DNA of 26,933 nucleotides from Candidatus Enterousia avistercoris (GCA_017694255.1 JADINC010000030.1:1-26933); one strand, 5' to 3'. Positions 8,382-16,165 are shown, counted from the first letter of the stretch. Numbers and translations are program-made. Notes: a model not told the origin generated them from the sequence alone.

Positions 8382-9029
8382 TTATTTATTTGGAATAATC
8401 TTGATTTCCACACGACGATTTTGCTGGCGCCCGGCGGCGGTTGAATTATCCGCAATCGGGTTAGATGACCCCATAGACAGAATTTCAAACCGCGTGGCAG
8501 CAACACCTTGGCCTTGCAGATATGCGGCAACCGCGTTTGCGCGATTCTGGGCCAGTGTTTGGTTGTATTGTGCGCTGCCCGTGCTGTCGGTGAATCCCAT
8601 AACCATAACGGTTGAATTGTCGTATTTATTCAAAACCTTGGCCACGGAATTTAATGTTGAATAAAATCCAGCGTTTATGTCCGCAGAATCTGTTTTGAAT
8701 GTAATATTGCCCGGCATAACCAGACGAATATTATCGCCATCGCGAATAACACTGACCCCAGTGGACGCCAGTTCTGCGCGCAGTTCTGCTTCTTGGGTAT
8801 CCATATAATACCCGACGCCACCACCCAGGGCGGCGCCCGCCAGACCGCCAACCAGTGCGCCGGCGCCATGGTTGTTTGATACCAACGCGCCTGTTGCCGC
8901 GCCTGTTGCCGCACCAATTGCGGTGCCCCATACGGCGTTAGATGTTTGGGCCTGGCCCGTGTATGGGTTAACTGTTGTACATGCCGCCAACAGTGACACA
9001 GATGTTGCAAAAACGATAAATTTTTTCAT
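8382..9029 (-). CDS. OmpA-family lipoprotein with glycine-zipper segment
   Basis: Probable outer-membrane lipoprotein that ties the envelope to peptidoglycan. The 215-residue product has a type II signal peptide with lipobox LLAAC (lipidated Cys17), a Gly/Ala-rich glycine-zipper stretch at about 32-76 (GTAIGAATGAATGALV, then GGLAGAALGGGVGYY), and an OmpA C-terminal domain at about 100-213. The peptidoglycan-binding pattern is present: GFTDSTGS, then LAQNRANAVAAYL, and NRRVEI near the end. The layout matches YiaD-like lipoproteins. It has its own promoter and an AAAGGAAAG ribosome site, and lies downstream of virD4 on the same strand with no clear terminator between, so some read-through is possible. 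Confidence 0.9.
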   Translation of the reverse strand: MKKFIVFATSVSLLAACTTVNPYTGQAQTSNAVWGTAIGAATGAATGALVSNNHGAGALVGGLAGAALGGGVGYYMDTQEAELRAELASTGVSVIRDGDNIRLVMPGNITFKTDSADINAGFYSTLNSVAKVLNKYDNSTVMVMGFTDSTGSAQYNQTLAQNRANAVAAYLQGQGVAATRFEILSMGSSNPIADNSTAAGRQQNRRVEIKIIPNK

Positions 9030-9064
9030 GTCTTTCTTTCCTTTGTGTTAAATCTTGTACGTAT

Positions 9065-9092
9065 ATTATATATTTTTAAACAGAACTATCAA
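9065..9092 (-). promoter_or_regulatory. Promoter of the OmpA-type lipoprotein (TTGATA, 16, TATAAT)
   Basis: On the minus strand TTGATA (9087-9092) and TATAAT (9065-9070) are 16 bases apart. The predicted start is near 9058, giving a leader of about 29 bases that contains AAAGGAAAG. A short AT-only inverted repeat (9091-9106) overlaps the upstream edge. Confidence 0.7.
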
Positions 9093-9116
9093 TAATGTTA
9101 ATTATTCACACGGAAT

Positions 9117-11339
9117 TTATTTTTTTACCGGTTCCAGTTCTTTTATTTCCTTGGTCTGCGGGATATACATGCGTGGATTTCCTGCATATCCCAACGCCGC
9201 ATGATGCGACGGAATTAAAAATTCCGGCAGCGGACTGCACGCGCCCATCGCCATAAACCCGGCCAGACGCGGATCGTTAAATGCATATTGTTTGTCCGCC
9301 TCTATCGGGCGATGGTACCATCCCTGGAATATCACCAGTTGTTTTTTGTCATCCAGTTTCATGATATCCATTGGTGAATATAATAATTCTTCGGATTTTT
9401 CTTCTTTATCTTTGCCATCTGGTCCCTTGACGGTTTTTATTTTCATTTTATATCCCATCATTTCCGAAAATCTTTTTGCAGTATCTGGATCATTTTGACG
9501 CATAACAATCTTGGCGGCGGTGGTGGAAATGATTGTAGCGGCAGCATCCGCACCGTATTTTTCCTGAATCTGGTGAATATCTTGGCCGATAATCAGATAT
9601 GAAATCTTTTGTCCACGCCCCAGGTCAGGCCCCTGGATAACAGCCTGCAACTTTTGCATTTTTGGCATTTCGTCCAGCACGAACAGCACCGGGTACGGTC
9701 CCAGTTTTTTGCCGGCGTGTTCTGCCTCTGGCTTGTTCGCTAACAGAAAGTTCGTCATCAATTCGATAAATATCCCGGTAATTGGATTTAACGCCTGGGC
9801 ATCAACCATATTAATCGACAGATATACGGTCACCGGCTTTACCTTGCCATCGCGGGGGTCGACCATACCGCGCAAATCGGCAAAGTGAAAATCAGAATGG
9901 CTGGTGCGATTACGCACAGCAGCATTGCGGAAAATGGACAGACCTTCCATAACGGTGGAAATAATAGATCCGCGTTCTTTGTCTGGTGTGCTTGCCAATT
10001 GGGTTAATTCCAATATCGCGCGATGCGAATATGCATACTGGCGTGCTTCGTCCACGGCGCCCATAAACAGCCGGTTCATCGGATCTTCCAGTGCAACCAT
10101 CTGGTCGCCGGCGCGACGCCGTTCTTCGGCCTCTTGGGCCAGTGCGATTTGCGCCCCGTTCAACCAGTCCATAATCATAGACAGCGATGCTTCATGTCCA
10201 ATCCATGCATCTGGGATATTTTTCCATGTACCGATATGAACATAGTTCATCGCATTCAGTTCCCCGCGCTGCAACAATGCCAACGCCGCATAGGCATTTG
10301 GGTCATTCATCATCGACAGGTAATAGTCGTTTAACACCGCGGCATCTTCTTCATTAAATGTTCCCGATGTTAATCTGGCATAGAAATAATCATCAGCCTT
10401 GGCGCGTTCAACCTTGGATACCATAAACTGAACCAATCCAGACAGCGCCGCACGTCCCGAAATTGTCCAGTGCGGATCGGCGGACGATGCTTCTTTGTCT
10501 GAAATCAGAACATTGCACATAGAATCAATATACAAATCGCGCTGTTCTGGATTAAACGGCACATGTTCCGGCGACAGTGGATTCCACGATGGATAATATA
10601 TGCCGCGCGCGGGGTCGTCTTGACCGGCCCAGTTCATAATGAACACTGGCCCAATTGTCGCGCGATACGCGGATGAATCCTGGTATAATTCGGGCTTTGG
10701 GTCATTGATAATCATCGATACATTATTGCATTCAAATATTGTTGGAAATACAACGCCCTGTGTTTTACCAGTCCCCGGGGGCGCAACGCATAACGCCGAC
10801 AAACATTCGTTCATCATCAGCGGCTTTTTCTTGAAATACCCCAGCACCATCATGAATCCCTTCAGCAGCCCCATTTTTTCAATATCTTCTTTGGTTGCTT
10901 TGTTTGATGATTTGTCGTCAAATTTATCACTGCCATACGGGTTAAATTCTTTGACCAACGTGCTGTCCGCCATAAAGAAATATGCAATAATCGGCAACAG
11001 CGGCGTCATACACGCCAAATCTGTTCGCAACAGTGTACGCATAAACCATGCGGGAATTTCGGCCAGCACCGACAGTCCACCACTGGTTAACATATTTTGA
11101 AGATACAGTGTTGTCCACTTTGCGGTGGCCGGCGACCAGCCATATCGCCAAATATGTTCAATCCAGAACGACAGCGCGAACGCCAGCGCGCATACCAGCC
11201 ATATTCCCACCGCCCACCGCAGCGACCAAAACACAGACGCCATGGGCCCACGCATAGTTTCTTTATATGCGCTGGACTTGAATATATTCAGGCCCTTGCC
11301 TTTGCCACCGGCGGATAAAATCTTGAATTTTTCAACCAT
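9117..11339 (-). CDS. virD4: Type IV secretion coupling ATPase, VirD4/TraG family
   Basis: Inner-membrane coupling protein that delivers protein or DNA substrates to a type IV secretion channel. The 740-residue product has two N-terminal transmembrane stretches (about 36-62 and 105-125), a Walker A loop APPGTGKT at 186-193, a Walker B VLFVLDEM at 551-558, and the family segments INDPKPELY (211-219) and GQDIHQIQEKYG near 585-596. It is longer than many VirD4 proteins, with extra sequence around 300-420 that probably belongs to the all-alpha domain. No virB genes are in the window, so it is separated from any channel genes. The predicted promoter places the transcript start within about three bases of the ATG and there is no Shine-Dalgarno. 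Family assignment is firm; the substrate is unknown. Confidence 0.94.
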   Translation of the reverse strand: MVEKFKILSAGGKGKGLNIFKSSAYKETMRGPMASVFWSLRWAVGIWLVCALAFALSFWIEHIWRYGWSPATAKWTTLYLQNMLTSGGLSVLAEIPAWFMRTLLRTDLACMTPLLPIIAYFFMADSTLVKEFNPYGSDKFDDKSSNKATKEDIEKMGLLKGFMMVLGYFKKKPLMMNECLSALCVAPPGTGKTQGVVFPTIFECNNVSMIINDPKPELYQDSSAYRATIGPVFIMNWAGQDDPARGIYYPSWNPLSPEHVPFNPEQRDLYIDSMCNVLISDKEASSADPHWTISGRAALSGLVQFMVSKVERAKADDYFYARLTSGTFNEEDAAVLNDYYLSMMNDPNAYAALALLQRGELNAMNYVHIGTWKNIPDAWIGHEASLSMIMDWLNGAQIALAQEAEERRRAGDQMVALEDPMNRLFMGAVDEARQYAYSHRAILELTQLASTPDKERGSIISTVMEGLSIFRNAAVRNRTSHSDFHFADLRGMVDPRDGKVKPVTVYLSINMVDAQALNPITGIFIELMTNFLLANKPEAEHAGKKLGPYPVLFVLDEMPKMQKLQAVIQGPDLGRGQKISYLIIGQDIHQIQEKYGADAAATIISTTAAKIVMRQNDPDTAKRFSEMMGYKMKIKTVKGPDGKDKEEKSEELLYSPMDIMKLDDKKQLVIFQGWYHRPIEADKQYAFNDPRLAGFMAMGACSPLPEFLIPSHHAALGYAGNPRMYIPQTKEIKELEPVKK

Positions 11340-11351
11340 CGTTGCTATATT
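11323..11351 (+). promoter_or_regulatory. rsmE promoter (TTGAAT, 17, TATATT)
   Basis: TTGAAT (11323-11328) and TATATT (11346-11351) are 17 bases apart. The -35 lies inside the start of divergent virD4, and the -10 overlaps the virD4 -10 on the other strand. The predicted start is near 11358. Confidence 0.55.
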
Positions 11352-11354
11352 ATA
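11349..11354 (-). promoter_or_regulatory. virD4 extended -10 (TGG-TATAAT), near-leaderless
   Basis: On the minus strand a perfect TATAAT is preceded by TGG, an extended -10; the -35 is poor (TTTAAC at 17 bases). Only nine bases separate the -10 from the virD4 ATG, so the mRNA would carry about three leader bases and no ribosome site. Confidence 0.6.
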
Positions 11355-11396
11355 CCAGAAATTTAATCAATGTTAAATCGCGAAATAAAAAAGCAC

Positions 11397-12053
11397 ATGA
11401 AAAATATCCCGCGTATTTTTGTTGGTGATGATGTTAAAACTGGCGCGACAGTTCCGGCCAGTTCGGATACAGTGCACTATTTAACCCGTGTTATGCGTCG
11501 CCACGATTGCATTGTGTTTGGTGGTGGGCGCGAATATGCGGCAAAATTATCAGATGATGGACAGTTAATTATTGTTGGTGCGCAAACGTCGCATACTGAC
11601 CCGTCAAACGATATAACATTAATGTTCGCCCCGATTAAACGCACGGATGATTTAATGAATATGGCGACGCAAATGGGCGTTGCCGCTTTTCAGCCAGTGA
11701 TTACCGAACGAACAAATGCCGAACATATAAATTGGTCGCGTATGAATAAAATTGTTATAGAGGCGGCCGAACAATCAAACCGCAACAGCGTGCCAAAAAT
11801 TCTGCCACCAATAAAATTTTCGGATTTGGATTTATCAGGTATTGTCTTTGCGGATGAACGTGCGGCATATGGTGCCAAATTACCGCACGCGTTGCGCGGG
11901 GCAAATAAAATCCTGGTTGGGCCCGCCGGGGGATTTTCAGACGCGGAATTTGCGGCCCTGGACGCGGCGGGGGCAATTGGAATCAGTTTGGGAAAAACAA
12001 TACTGCGCGCCGAATTGGCGGCGGCAATCGCAATTAGTCGGATAACAGAATGA
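11397..12053 (+). CDS. rsmE: 16S rRNA (uracil-1498-N3)-methyltransferase RsmE
   Basis: SPOUT-family enzyme that methylates U1498 of 16S rRNA using S-adenosylmethionine. The product has an N-terminal PUA-like domain (PRIFVGDDVKTG) and a C-terminal knotted SPOUT domain. Family landmarks are visible: KRTDDLMNMATQMGV, ERTNAEHINW, EAAEQSNRNSVP, the SAM-site GPAGGFSDAEF and the terminal LGKTILRAELAAA. The start at 11397 (MKNIPRIFV) is preferred because homologues begin close to the PRIFV strand; an in-frame ATG at 11370 would add nine residues, and neither start has a clear ribosome site. It overlaps the next gene by ATGA. It is divergent from virD4, with overlapping promoters. Confidence 0.93.
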   Translation: MKNIPRIFVGDDVKTGATVPASSDTVHYLTRVMRRHDCIVFGGGREYAAKLSDDGQLIIVGAQTSHTDPSNDITLMFAPIKRTDDLMNMATQMGVAAFQPVITERTNAEHINWSRMNKIVIEAAEQSNRNSVPKILPPIKFSDLDLSGIVFADERAAYGAKLPHALRGANKILVGPAGGFSDAEFAALDAAGAIGISLGKTILRAELAAAIAISRITE

Positions 12054-12748
12054 AAACACGCATTGCAAAGTTTATCGCAGATTCTGGCGTTGCATCGCGG
12101 CGCGGTGCCGAAGATATGCTTGCGCGCGGTATGGTATCTGTAAACGGTGAAAAAATCGCAACACCGATATTTTTTGTTGATGAATCTGACAGAATTGAAA
12201 TAAATGGCACGCCAATTTGTGTGCGCACTAAAACAGAATTGTACGCGTTTCATAAACCGATAAATACCATGACGACCACGCATGACCCGGCGGGACGCAA
12301 AACAATTTATGATTGTTTGCCGTCCGAATATAGAAATTTAAAATATGTTGGCCGTTTGGATTACAAGACAACAGGATTATTGTTGCTGACAAATGATGGT
12401 GCATTTGCGCGGAAATTAACGTTGCCGTCATCGCATATCCCGCGGGTGTATATTGCGACGGTAAATCGGGTTGATACTGTGGGATTGGCGCGTGCGCAAC
12501 GTGGTATAACGGTTGATGGCATAGCATATCGACCAATGAAAATTGATGTTTTATCTGATAATGAATTGCGCGTGTGTGTAGACGAAGGCAAAAAGAACGA
12601 GGTTCGAATAGTCCTGCGTGCATGCGGGTGCCCGGTGCGAAAATTACATCGTATATCATTTGGTCCGATTGAATTGGGAAATCTGTCTGTGGGACAGATT
12701 CGAAAAATAAATCAGAAAACAATTGACGCGTTGATAAAAACTCTCTAA
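12050..12748 (+). CDS. Pseudouridine synthase, RsuA/RluB/RluE/RluF family
   Basis: Isomerises a specific uridine to pseudouridine in rRNA. The 232-residue protein has an N-terminal S4 RNA-binding domain (RIAKFIADSGVASRRGAEDM, about 4-50) and the catalytic domain with GRLDYKTTGLLLLTNDG at 101-117, in which Asp104 is the expected catalytic aspartate. RKTIYDCLP and KNEVRIVLRACG are further family landmarks. The exact target (RluB-type 23S, RsuA-type 16S or RluF-type) cannot be told from sequence by eye. It is coupled to rsmE by ATGA overlap, so two rRNA modification genes are expressed together. The 3' end of this gene contains the promoter for the next gene. Confidence 0.93.
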   Translation: MKTRIAKFIADSGVASRRGAEDMLARGMVSVNGEKIATPIFFVDESDRIEINGTPICVRTKTELYAFHKPINTMTTTHDPAGRKTIYDCLPSEYRNLKYVGRLDYKTTGLLLLTNDGAFARKLTLPSSHIPRVYIATVNRVDTVGLARAQRGITVDGIAYRPMKIDVLSDNELRVCVDEGKKNEVRIVLRACGCPVRKLHRISFGPIELGNLSVGQIRKINQKTIDALIKTL

Positions 12749-12751
12749 AAT
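12723..12751 (+). promoter_or_regulatory. Promoter of the TPR gene (TTGACG, 17, TAAAAT), inside the preceding gene
   Basis: TTGACG (12723-12728) and TAAAAT (12746-12751) are 17 bases apart and lie across the end of the pseudouridine synthase gene. The predicted start near 12758 leaves about 23 leader bases, including AGGAAGGGAG, before the ATG at 12781. Confidence 0.6.
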
Positions 12752-12780
12752 CTGAATATAAACAGGAAGGGAGTTTTTGC

Positions 12781-13776
12781 ATGAAAAAAAATATCGCCAA
12801 AAAAAATAGTTCTACGCGTCGTGTTGCGTCTGGGGCGGTGACGAAACAGACTGGTAAAAAACAAAATTGTTTTAATCCGTGGTCGCTGTCGATATATGTG
12901 TATTGGTTCATAATAATATTTTTTATTGCGGCAACGTTTTATATCCTGGGGCGCAGCCATGGTGTTGCAACATCAGATACAAAAACCGACAGCAATGTTG
13001 AAATAACCGAAGAAGTATTGTTGCAGGCATCGGATTATTTTAACAGTGGTAAAACTAAATTATTATCTGGCGATACATTTGGTGCGATAACTGATTTAAC
13101 AACGGCGATTGATTCGGGTAGTGCAGATGTTGATACGTATATCCTGCGTGGCGAAGCGTACATGCAAACTGCAAATTATCGTGATGCATTGGCTGATTTT
13201 AATACTGCCATTGATCGTGATCCTGTAAATGCGGTTGCGTATTATGATCGTGCACTGTTGAATATGCGTCTAGAAGATTATAATACCGCACTGTCTGATA
13301 TTAATAATGCATTGGCGGCCCAGACGGCAAACCCGACACCAATTTTGCAATTACGCGATTTGTATGCAAAACGTGGCCAGTTAAATCTGTGGTTAAAGAA
13401 TTGGGAAGGTGCGATTGCAGACTATACCAATTCGCTGGCGCGTCCTGATGGCGTGGTTAACCCGAATGTTTATGCCGAACGTGCCGAAGCGTATACCGCA
13501 ACTGGTAATTATGCGGCGGCGATAAATGATTATGGTGCGGCGATACGCGTAATCTCTGAACAGATTCAGGGTGCAACAACGGCCGCAGAACGTGAAAATC
13601 AATCCAGCAATGCAATGACGTATTTTGAAAAGTCTGCGGCATTGAATCTGGCGTTGGGCGATACAGATGCGGCACGCAGTGATTTGGAATCTGCGTATAC
13701 TATCGCGGCCGCGTTGCTGGATGATACCAGCATGACCAGAATCCAAGGTGTGTTGAACGATTTACAGGCACAATAA
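12781..13776 (+). CDS. Membrane-anchored TPR-repeat protein
   Basis: Function unknown; TPR arrays are protein-interaction scaffolds. The 331-residue product has a Lys/Arg-rich cytoplasmic N-terminus (about 1-30), one transmembrane helix at about 38-57 (VYWFIIIFFIAATFYIL) and then a TPR region that probably faces the periplasm. Repeats are clear at about 80-245: FGAITDLTTAID, YRDALADFNTAIDRDP, YNTALSDINNALA, WEGAIADYTNSLARP and YAAAINDYGAAIRV, each with the small-residue and aromatic spacing of TPR or SEL1-like helices. A last helical pair lies at about 270-330. It has its own predicted promoter and a strong AGGAAGGGAG ribosome site, and ends in a strong terminator. Confidence 0.88.
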   Translation: MKKNIAKKNSSTRRVASGAVTKQTGKKQNCFNPWSLSIYVYWFIIIFFIAATFYILGRSHGVATSDTKTDSNVEITEEVLLQASDYFNSGKTKLLSGDTFGAITDLTTAIDSGSADVDTYILRGEAYMQTANYRDALADFNTAIDRDPVNAVAYYDRALLNMRLEDYNTALSDINNALAAQTANPTPILQLRDLYAKRGQLNLWLKNWEGAIADYTNSLARPDGVVNPNVYAERAEAYTATGNYAAAINDYGAAIRVISEQIQGATTAAERENQSSNAMTYFEKSAALNLALGDTDAARSDLESAYTIAAALLDDTSMTRIQGVLNDLQAQ

Positions 13777-13790
13777 AAAATTGTCCTGTT

Positions 13791-13822
13791 AAAAAAAATC
13801 CCGCGTTTGCGGGATTTTTTTT
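13791..13822. terminator. Strong two-way rho-independent terminator
   Basis: An A-run plus TCCCGC (13791-13804) pairs with GCGGGA plus a T-run (13809-13822) across a GTTT loop. It works in both directions and lies between the convergent TPR gene and fabZ; the fabZ stop codon overlaps its right edge. Confidence 0.93.
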
Positions 13823-14273
13823 ATACTGGTTTATCCATTGGATTATGTTCGTCCATAATGGCGGTAAATGTGGCTTCGGACACTTTTTTACCACTGACCA
13901 TCGCGATACCGTGGAATTTATACAGACGCATTTTTGACATAACTAATTCGACATGTAATTCCAGTACATCGCCCGGTTTTACAAAATGAGAAAACTTTAT
14001 TTTTTCCATTGTTGTAAAATATCCCAGTGTTTTTCCATCATTAACCCCCATCCGGGCCAGGGCGATAAAACATGCGGTTTGCGCCAATGCTTCGATAGTC
14101 AATACACCTGGCATAATTGGATTACCGGGGAAATGTCCCGCACACCAAAATTCATCATCGCGAACATATTTGATACCAACACCACTGGTTTCATTATATT
14201 CACGAATTTCATCGACCAAACGCATCGCGCCGCGATGCGGGATAACTTTTTCAATACCTGCTGCATCTACCAT
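13821..14273 (-). CDS. fabZ: 3-hydroxyacyl-[ACP] dehydratase FabZ
   Basis: Dehydrates 3-hydroxyacyl-ACP to trans-2-enoyl-ACP in type II fatty-acid synthesis; it competes with LpxD and LpxA for hydroxyacyl-ACP. The 150-residue length is normal for the hot-dog fold enzyme. The N-terminal IPHRGAMRLVDEI and the active-site segment AGHFPGNPIMPGVLTIEALAQ are intact, with catalytic His47 and Glu61. An AGGAGAA ribosome site precedes the ATG. It sits 18 bases after lpxD, the usual neighbour in LPS clusters; lpxA, which normally follows, is absent and a terminator closes the unit. Confidence 0.97.
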   Translation of the reverse strand: MVDAAGIEKVIPHRGAMRLVDEIREYNETSGVGIKYVRDDEFWCAGHFPGNPIMPGVLTIEALAQTACFIALARMGVNDGKTLGYFTTMEKIKFSHFVKPGDVLELHVELVMSKMRLYKFHGIAMVSGKKVSEATFTAIMDEHNPMDKPV

Positions 14274-14291
14274 TTTATTCTCCTGTATTTT

Positions 14292-15338
14292 TTATGAATT
14301 TTTTGAATTCTTGCGCAACCATGCATAGTGGCGCATAAATTCTGTTCCTGGGCCGGCGGGATACCCCATTACGCGCCCGCCATCCGGGACGTTTCTGAAC
14401 ACGCCGCTGTGTGCGCCAACCTCGGCATCATTTCCAATATGTACGCCATTTGCAATTCCAACCTGGCCGGCCAACAGTGCGCGGTCGCCAACAACAACGC
14501 CGCCCGCCAGTCCGACACCAGACGCCAAGAAGCATTCGCGTCCAACAACCACGCCATGGGCAATCTGGCACAGATTATCAATTTTTGTCCCGTCGCCAAT
14601 TTGTGTATCGGTCATTGCGCCGCGGTCAATACATGTATTTGCACCAATTGATACGCGATTTCCGATAATAACGCGTCCAACATGCGGGATAAACACATTA
14701 TGACCCGCCTGGCGGGTATAACCGAAACCGTCCTTGCCAATAACCGCGCCGGCATTTATCACACAGTCCGCGCCAATTGTGGCATTTTCAATATGTGCGC
14801 CTGTTTGTACAACCGTGCCGCGTCCAATATGAACATTTTTTCCAATATATGCATTTGGATAGATCTTTACATCTGGTTCAATAACCGCGCCAGTTTCAAT
14901 TGTTGCATATTGTCCGACATAGTTTGTGCGCCGATTACGAAAAAACACCCCGCGTTCAATTGTTGCGCGCCGGCTGATTCCGCGCCGTGGTGGTTCGCGA
15001 TATATTTCGCCCAGTATTTTTACAATATTGCCGCGCGGACTGGGGGTTATCAGCAATGTTGCACCACGTGGTGCGTCCGCCACATGTTCTGGCTGGACCA
15101 GAATAACACTGGCACGCGTATTTTTTAACACGTCAATCGGCAGTATTTTAAACGCCGCACTGTTTTGTTCCGTTGAATAGAACGCCAACTGTCCAGGTTT
15201 CGCATCTGCAATTGGTGCGACGCCACGCACAACCGTTGACGCGTTCCCGCGTAATTCCAGACCGAATTTTTCGGCCAATTGTCCGGCCGTCGACTGAACA
15301 GCCACCGGTCCGATTAAAGATTTTATTTTACTTAACAT
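14292..15338 (-). CDS. lpxD: UDP-3-O-acylglucosamine N-acyltransferase LpxD
   Basis: Adds the second acyl chain to the lipid A precursor, from 3-hydroxyacyl-ACP, in the cytoplasm. The 348-residue protein has the N-terminal uridine-binding domain (about 1-105, including GQLAFYS) and then a left-handed beta-helix of hexapeptide repeats (for example NAYIGKNVHIGRGTVV, IGNRVSIGANTCIDRGAM). The catalytic histidine segment DNLCQIAHGVVVG is present, with His near residue 261. The C-terminal helices end in MRHYAWLRKN. A perfect TATAAT lies six bases before the ATG with no ribosome site, so the mRNA is predicted to be leaderless. fabZ follows 18 bases downstream; skp upstream has its own terminator. 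Confidence 0.97.
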   Translation of the reverse strand: MLSKIKSLIGPVAVQSTAGQLAEKFGLELRGNASTVVRGVAPIADAKPGQLAFYSTEQNSAAFKILPIDVLKNTRASVILVQPEHVADAPRGATLLITPSPRGNIVKILGEIYREPPRRGISRRATIERGVFFRNRRTNYVGQYATIETGAVIEPDVKIYPNAYIGKNVHIGRGTVVQTGAHIENATIGADCVINAGAVIGKDGFGYTRQAGHNVFIPHVGRVIIGNRVSIGANTCIDRGAMTDTQIGDGTKIDNLCQIAHGVVVGRECFLASGVGLAGGVVVGDRALLAGQVGIANGVHIGNDAEVGAHSGVFRNVPDGGRVMGYPAGPGTEFMRHYAWLRKNSKNS

Positions 15339-15344
15339 GCCCGG

Positions 15345-15350
15345 ATTATA
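15345..15350 (-). promoter_or_regulatory. lpxD -10 (TATAAT) six bases before ATG, predicted leaderless
   Basis: On the minus strand a consensus TATAAT is followed by CCGGGC and then the lpxD ATG, so transcription should begin at the start codon itself. The -35 is poorly conserved (CTTTTA at 17 bases), in an AT-rich upstream region just past the skp terminator. Confidence 0.65.
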
Positions 15351-15378
15351 CCTGAATTTTTAAAAATTAAAAGCAGAA

Positions 15379-15403
15379 AAACACCGCCCACTGGGCGGTG
15401 TTT
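15379..15403 (-). terminator. Terminator of skp
   Basis: An 11-bp perfect stem (15379-15389 with 15393-15403) with a three-base loop is followed on the minus strand by TTTTTCTGCTTTT. It lies 16 bases after the skp stop and upstream of the lpxD promoter, so skp and lpxD are separate transcription units here. Confidence 0.88.
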
Positions 15404-15419
15404 ATAACAGGTATGCTAT

Positions 15420-16085
15420 TTAAAAACCTTGGGGTTTTTCCATTTTTACGCTGGAAACTTTTTTATCCAATGCGCTGATTACTTCATCTGTTATATCCAG
15501 ATTTTCAGCATTTGCCCCAATCCGTGCAAAACGTCCATCAATCACCAGCGACAGATTCTTTTTTGCGATGATACCTTCGATAACGGGGTCCAGATGTTTT
15601 GTCTGTACGTCATTCAAAGCCTTTTGGAAAGATATTTCAACGCTCTGTGCGCGTTCGGTTAAATCGCGTTGCAGTTCGCTGACGCGGTTTTGATAATCAA
15701 CGATACGACGTTGCAGTGCGTCGCGCGATAAAACATCCTGGGATTTTTCGATTTCTGCCTTTTCTTCTTCCAGTTCTGACTGTCTGGATTCCAGTTCCTT
15801 GCGCAGTTCATCTTCGTACTTCATGCGTTGTGCGGTTAAATCTTTCAGTGCCACTGCCTGGGTCTGGATTGCGTCCATACGGATAACCGCCACACGCAAT
15901 TGGTCCCCGGTTGCAGCATCTGGGCTGACAACGGTCAACGCTTCTTCAACGGTTGTTTCGCCACCACCGCGCAGTGCGCTGATGCCCCAAATACCCAACG
16001 CCGCCACCGCGATAACGACCGCAGCAATAACGCCGGTTTTAACATATTTTTTTACAGCCGGATTAGCCTGTGTTTTATTTGCCAT
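15420..16085 (-). CDS. skp: Skp/OmpH-family periplasmic chaperone with N-terminal membrane segment
   Basis: Skp holds unfolded outer-membrane proteins in the periplasm. The product (221 residues from the chosen start) has a hydrophobic segment at about 18-38, a linker at about 40-65, then an OmpH domain: a beta strand (LRVAVIRMDAIQTQA), a long charged coiled coil (about 85-160, rich in Glu/Lys/Arg) and a closing strand pair (LSLVIDGRFARIGA). The start at 16085 (MANKTQ) is chosen because AAAAAAAGGA ends nine bases upstream; the upstream ATG at 16094 abuts that ribosome site. The hydrophobic segment lacks a good cleavage site and is preceded by a 17-residue polar N-terminus, so a membrane anchor rather than a removed signal peptide is possible. 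lpxD-fabZ lies downstream as in many proteobacteria; bamA does not precede it. Confidence 0.88.
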   Translation of the reverse strand: MANKTQANPAVKKYVKTGVIAAVVIAVAALGIWGISALRGGGETTVEEALTVVSPDAATGDQLRVAVIRMDAIQTQAVALKDLTAQRMKYEDELRKELESRQSELEEEKAEIEKSQDVLSRDALQRRIVDYQNRVSELQRDLTERAQSVEISFQKALNDVQTKHLDPVIEGIIAKKNLSLVIDGRFARIGANAENLDITDEVISALDKKVSSVKMEKPQGF

Positions 16086-16117
16086 AATTTCCATCCTTTT
16101 TTTATTGTTCTGGTGGC

Positions 16118-16123
16118 AGTATA
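16118..16123 (-). promoter_or_regulatory. skp extended -10 (TGT-TATACT)
   Basis: On the minus strand TATACT is preceded by TGT, making an extended -10; the -35 region is AT-rich without a clear hexamer. The predicted start near 16111 gives a leader of about 26 bases with AAAAAAAGGA as ribosome site. Confidence 0.55.
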
Positions 16124-16165
16124 ACAGTATTTTTTTGAAAAATAAAGCGAAAGTTCTGGGTGTAT

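Noticed and set aside
9091..9106. AATAAT-GTTA-ATTATT inverted repeat as virD4 terminator
   Set aside because: Stem has only A-T pairs and no U-run; at most an operator-like palindrome at the lipoprotein promoter.
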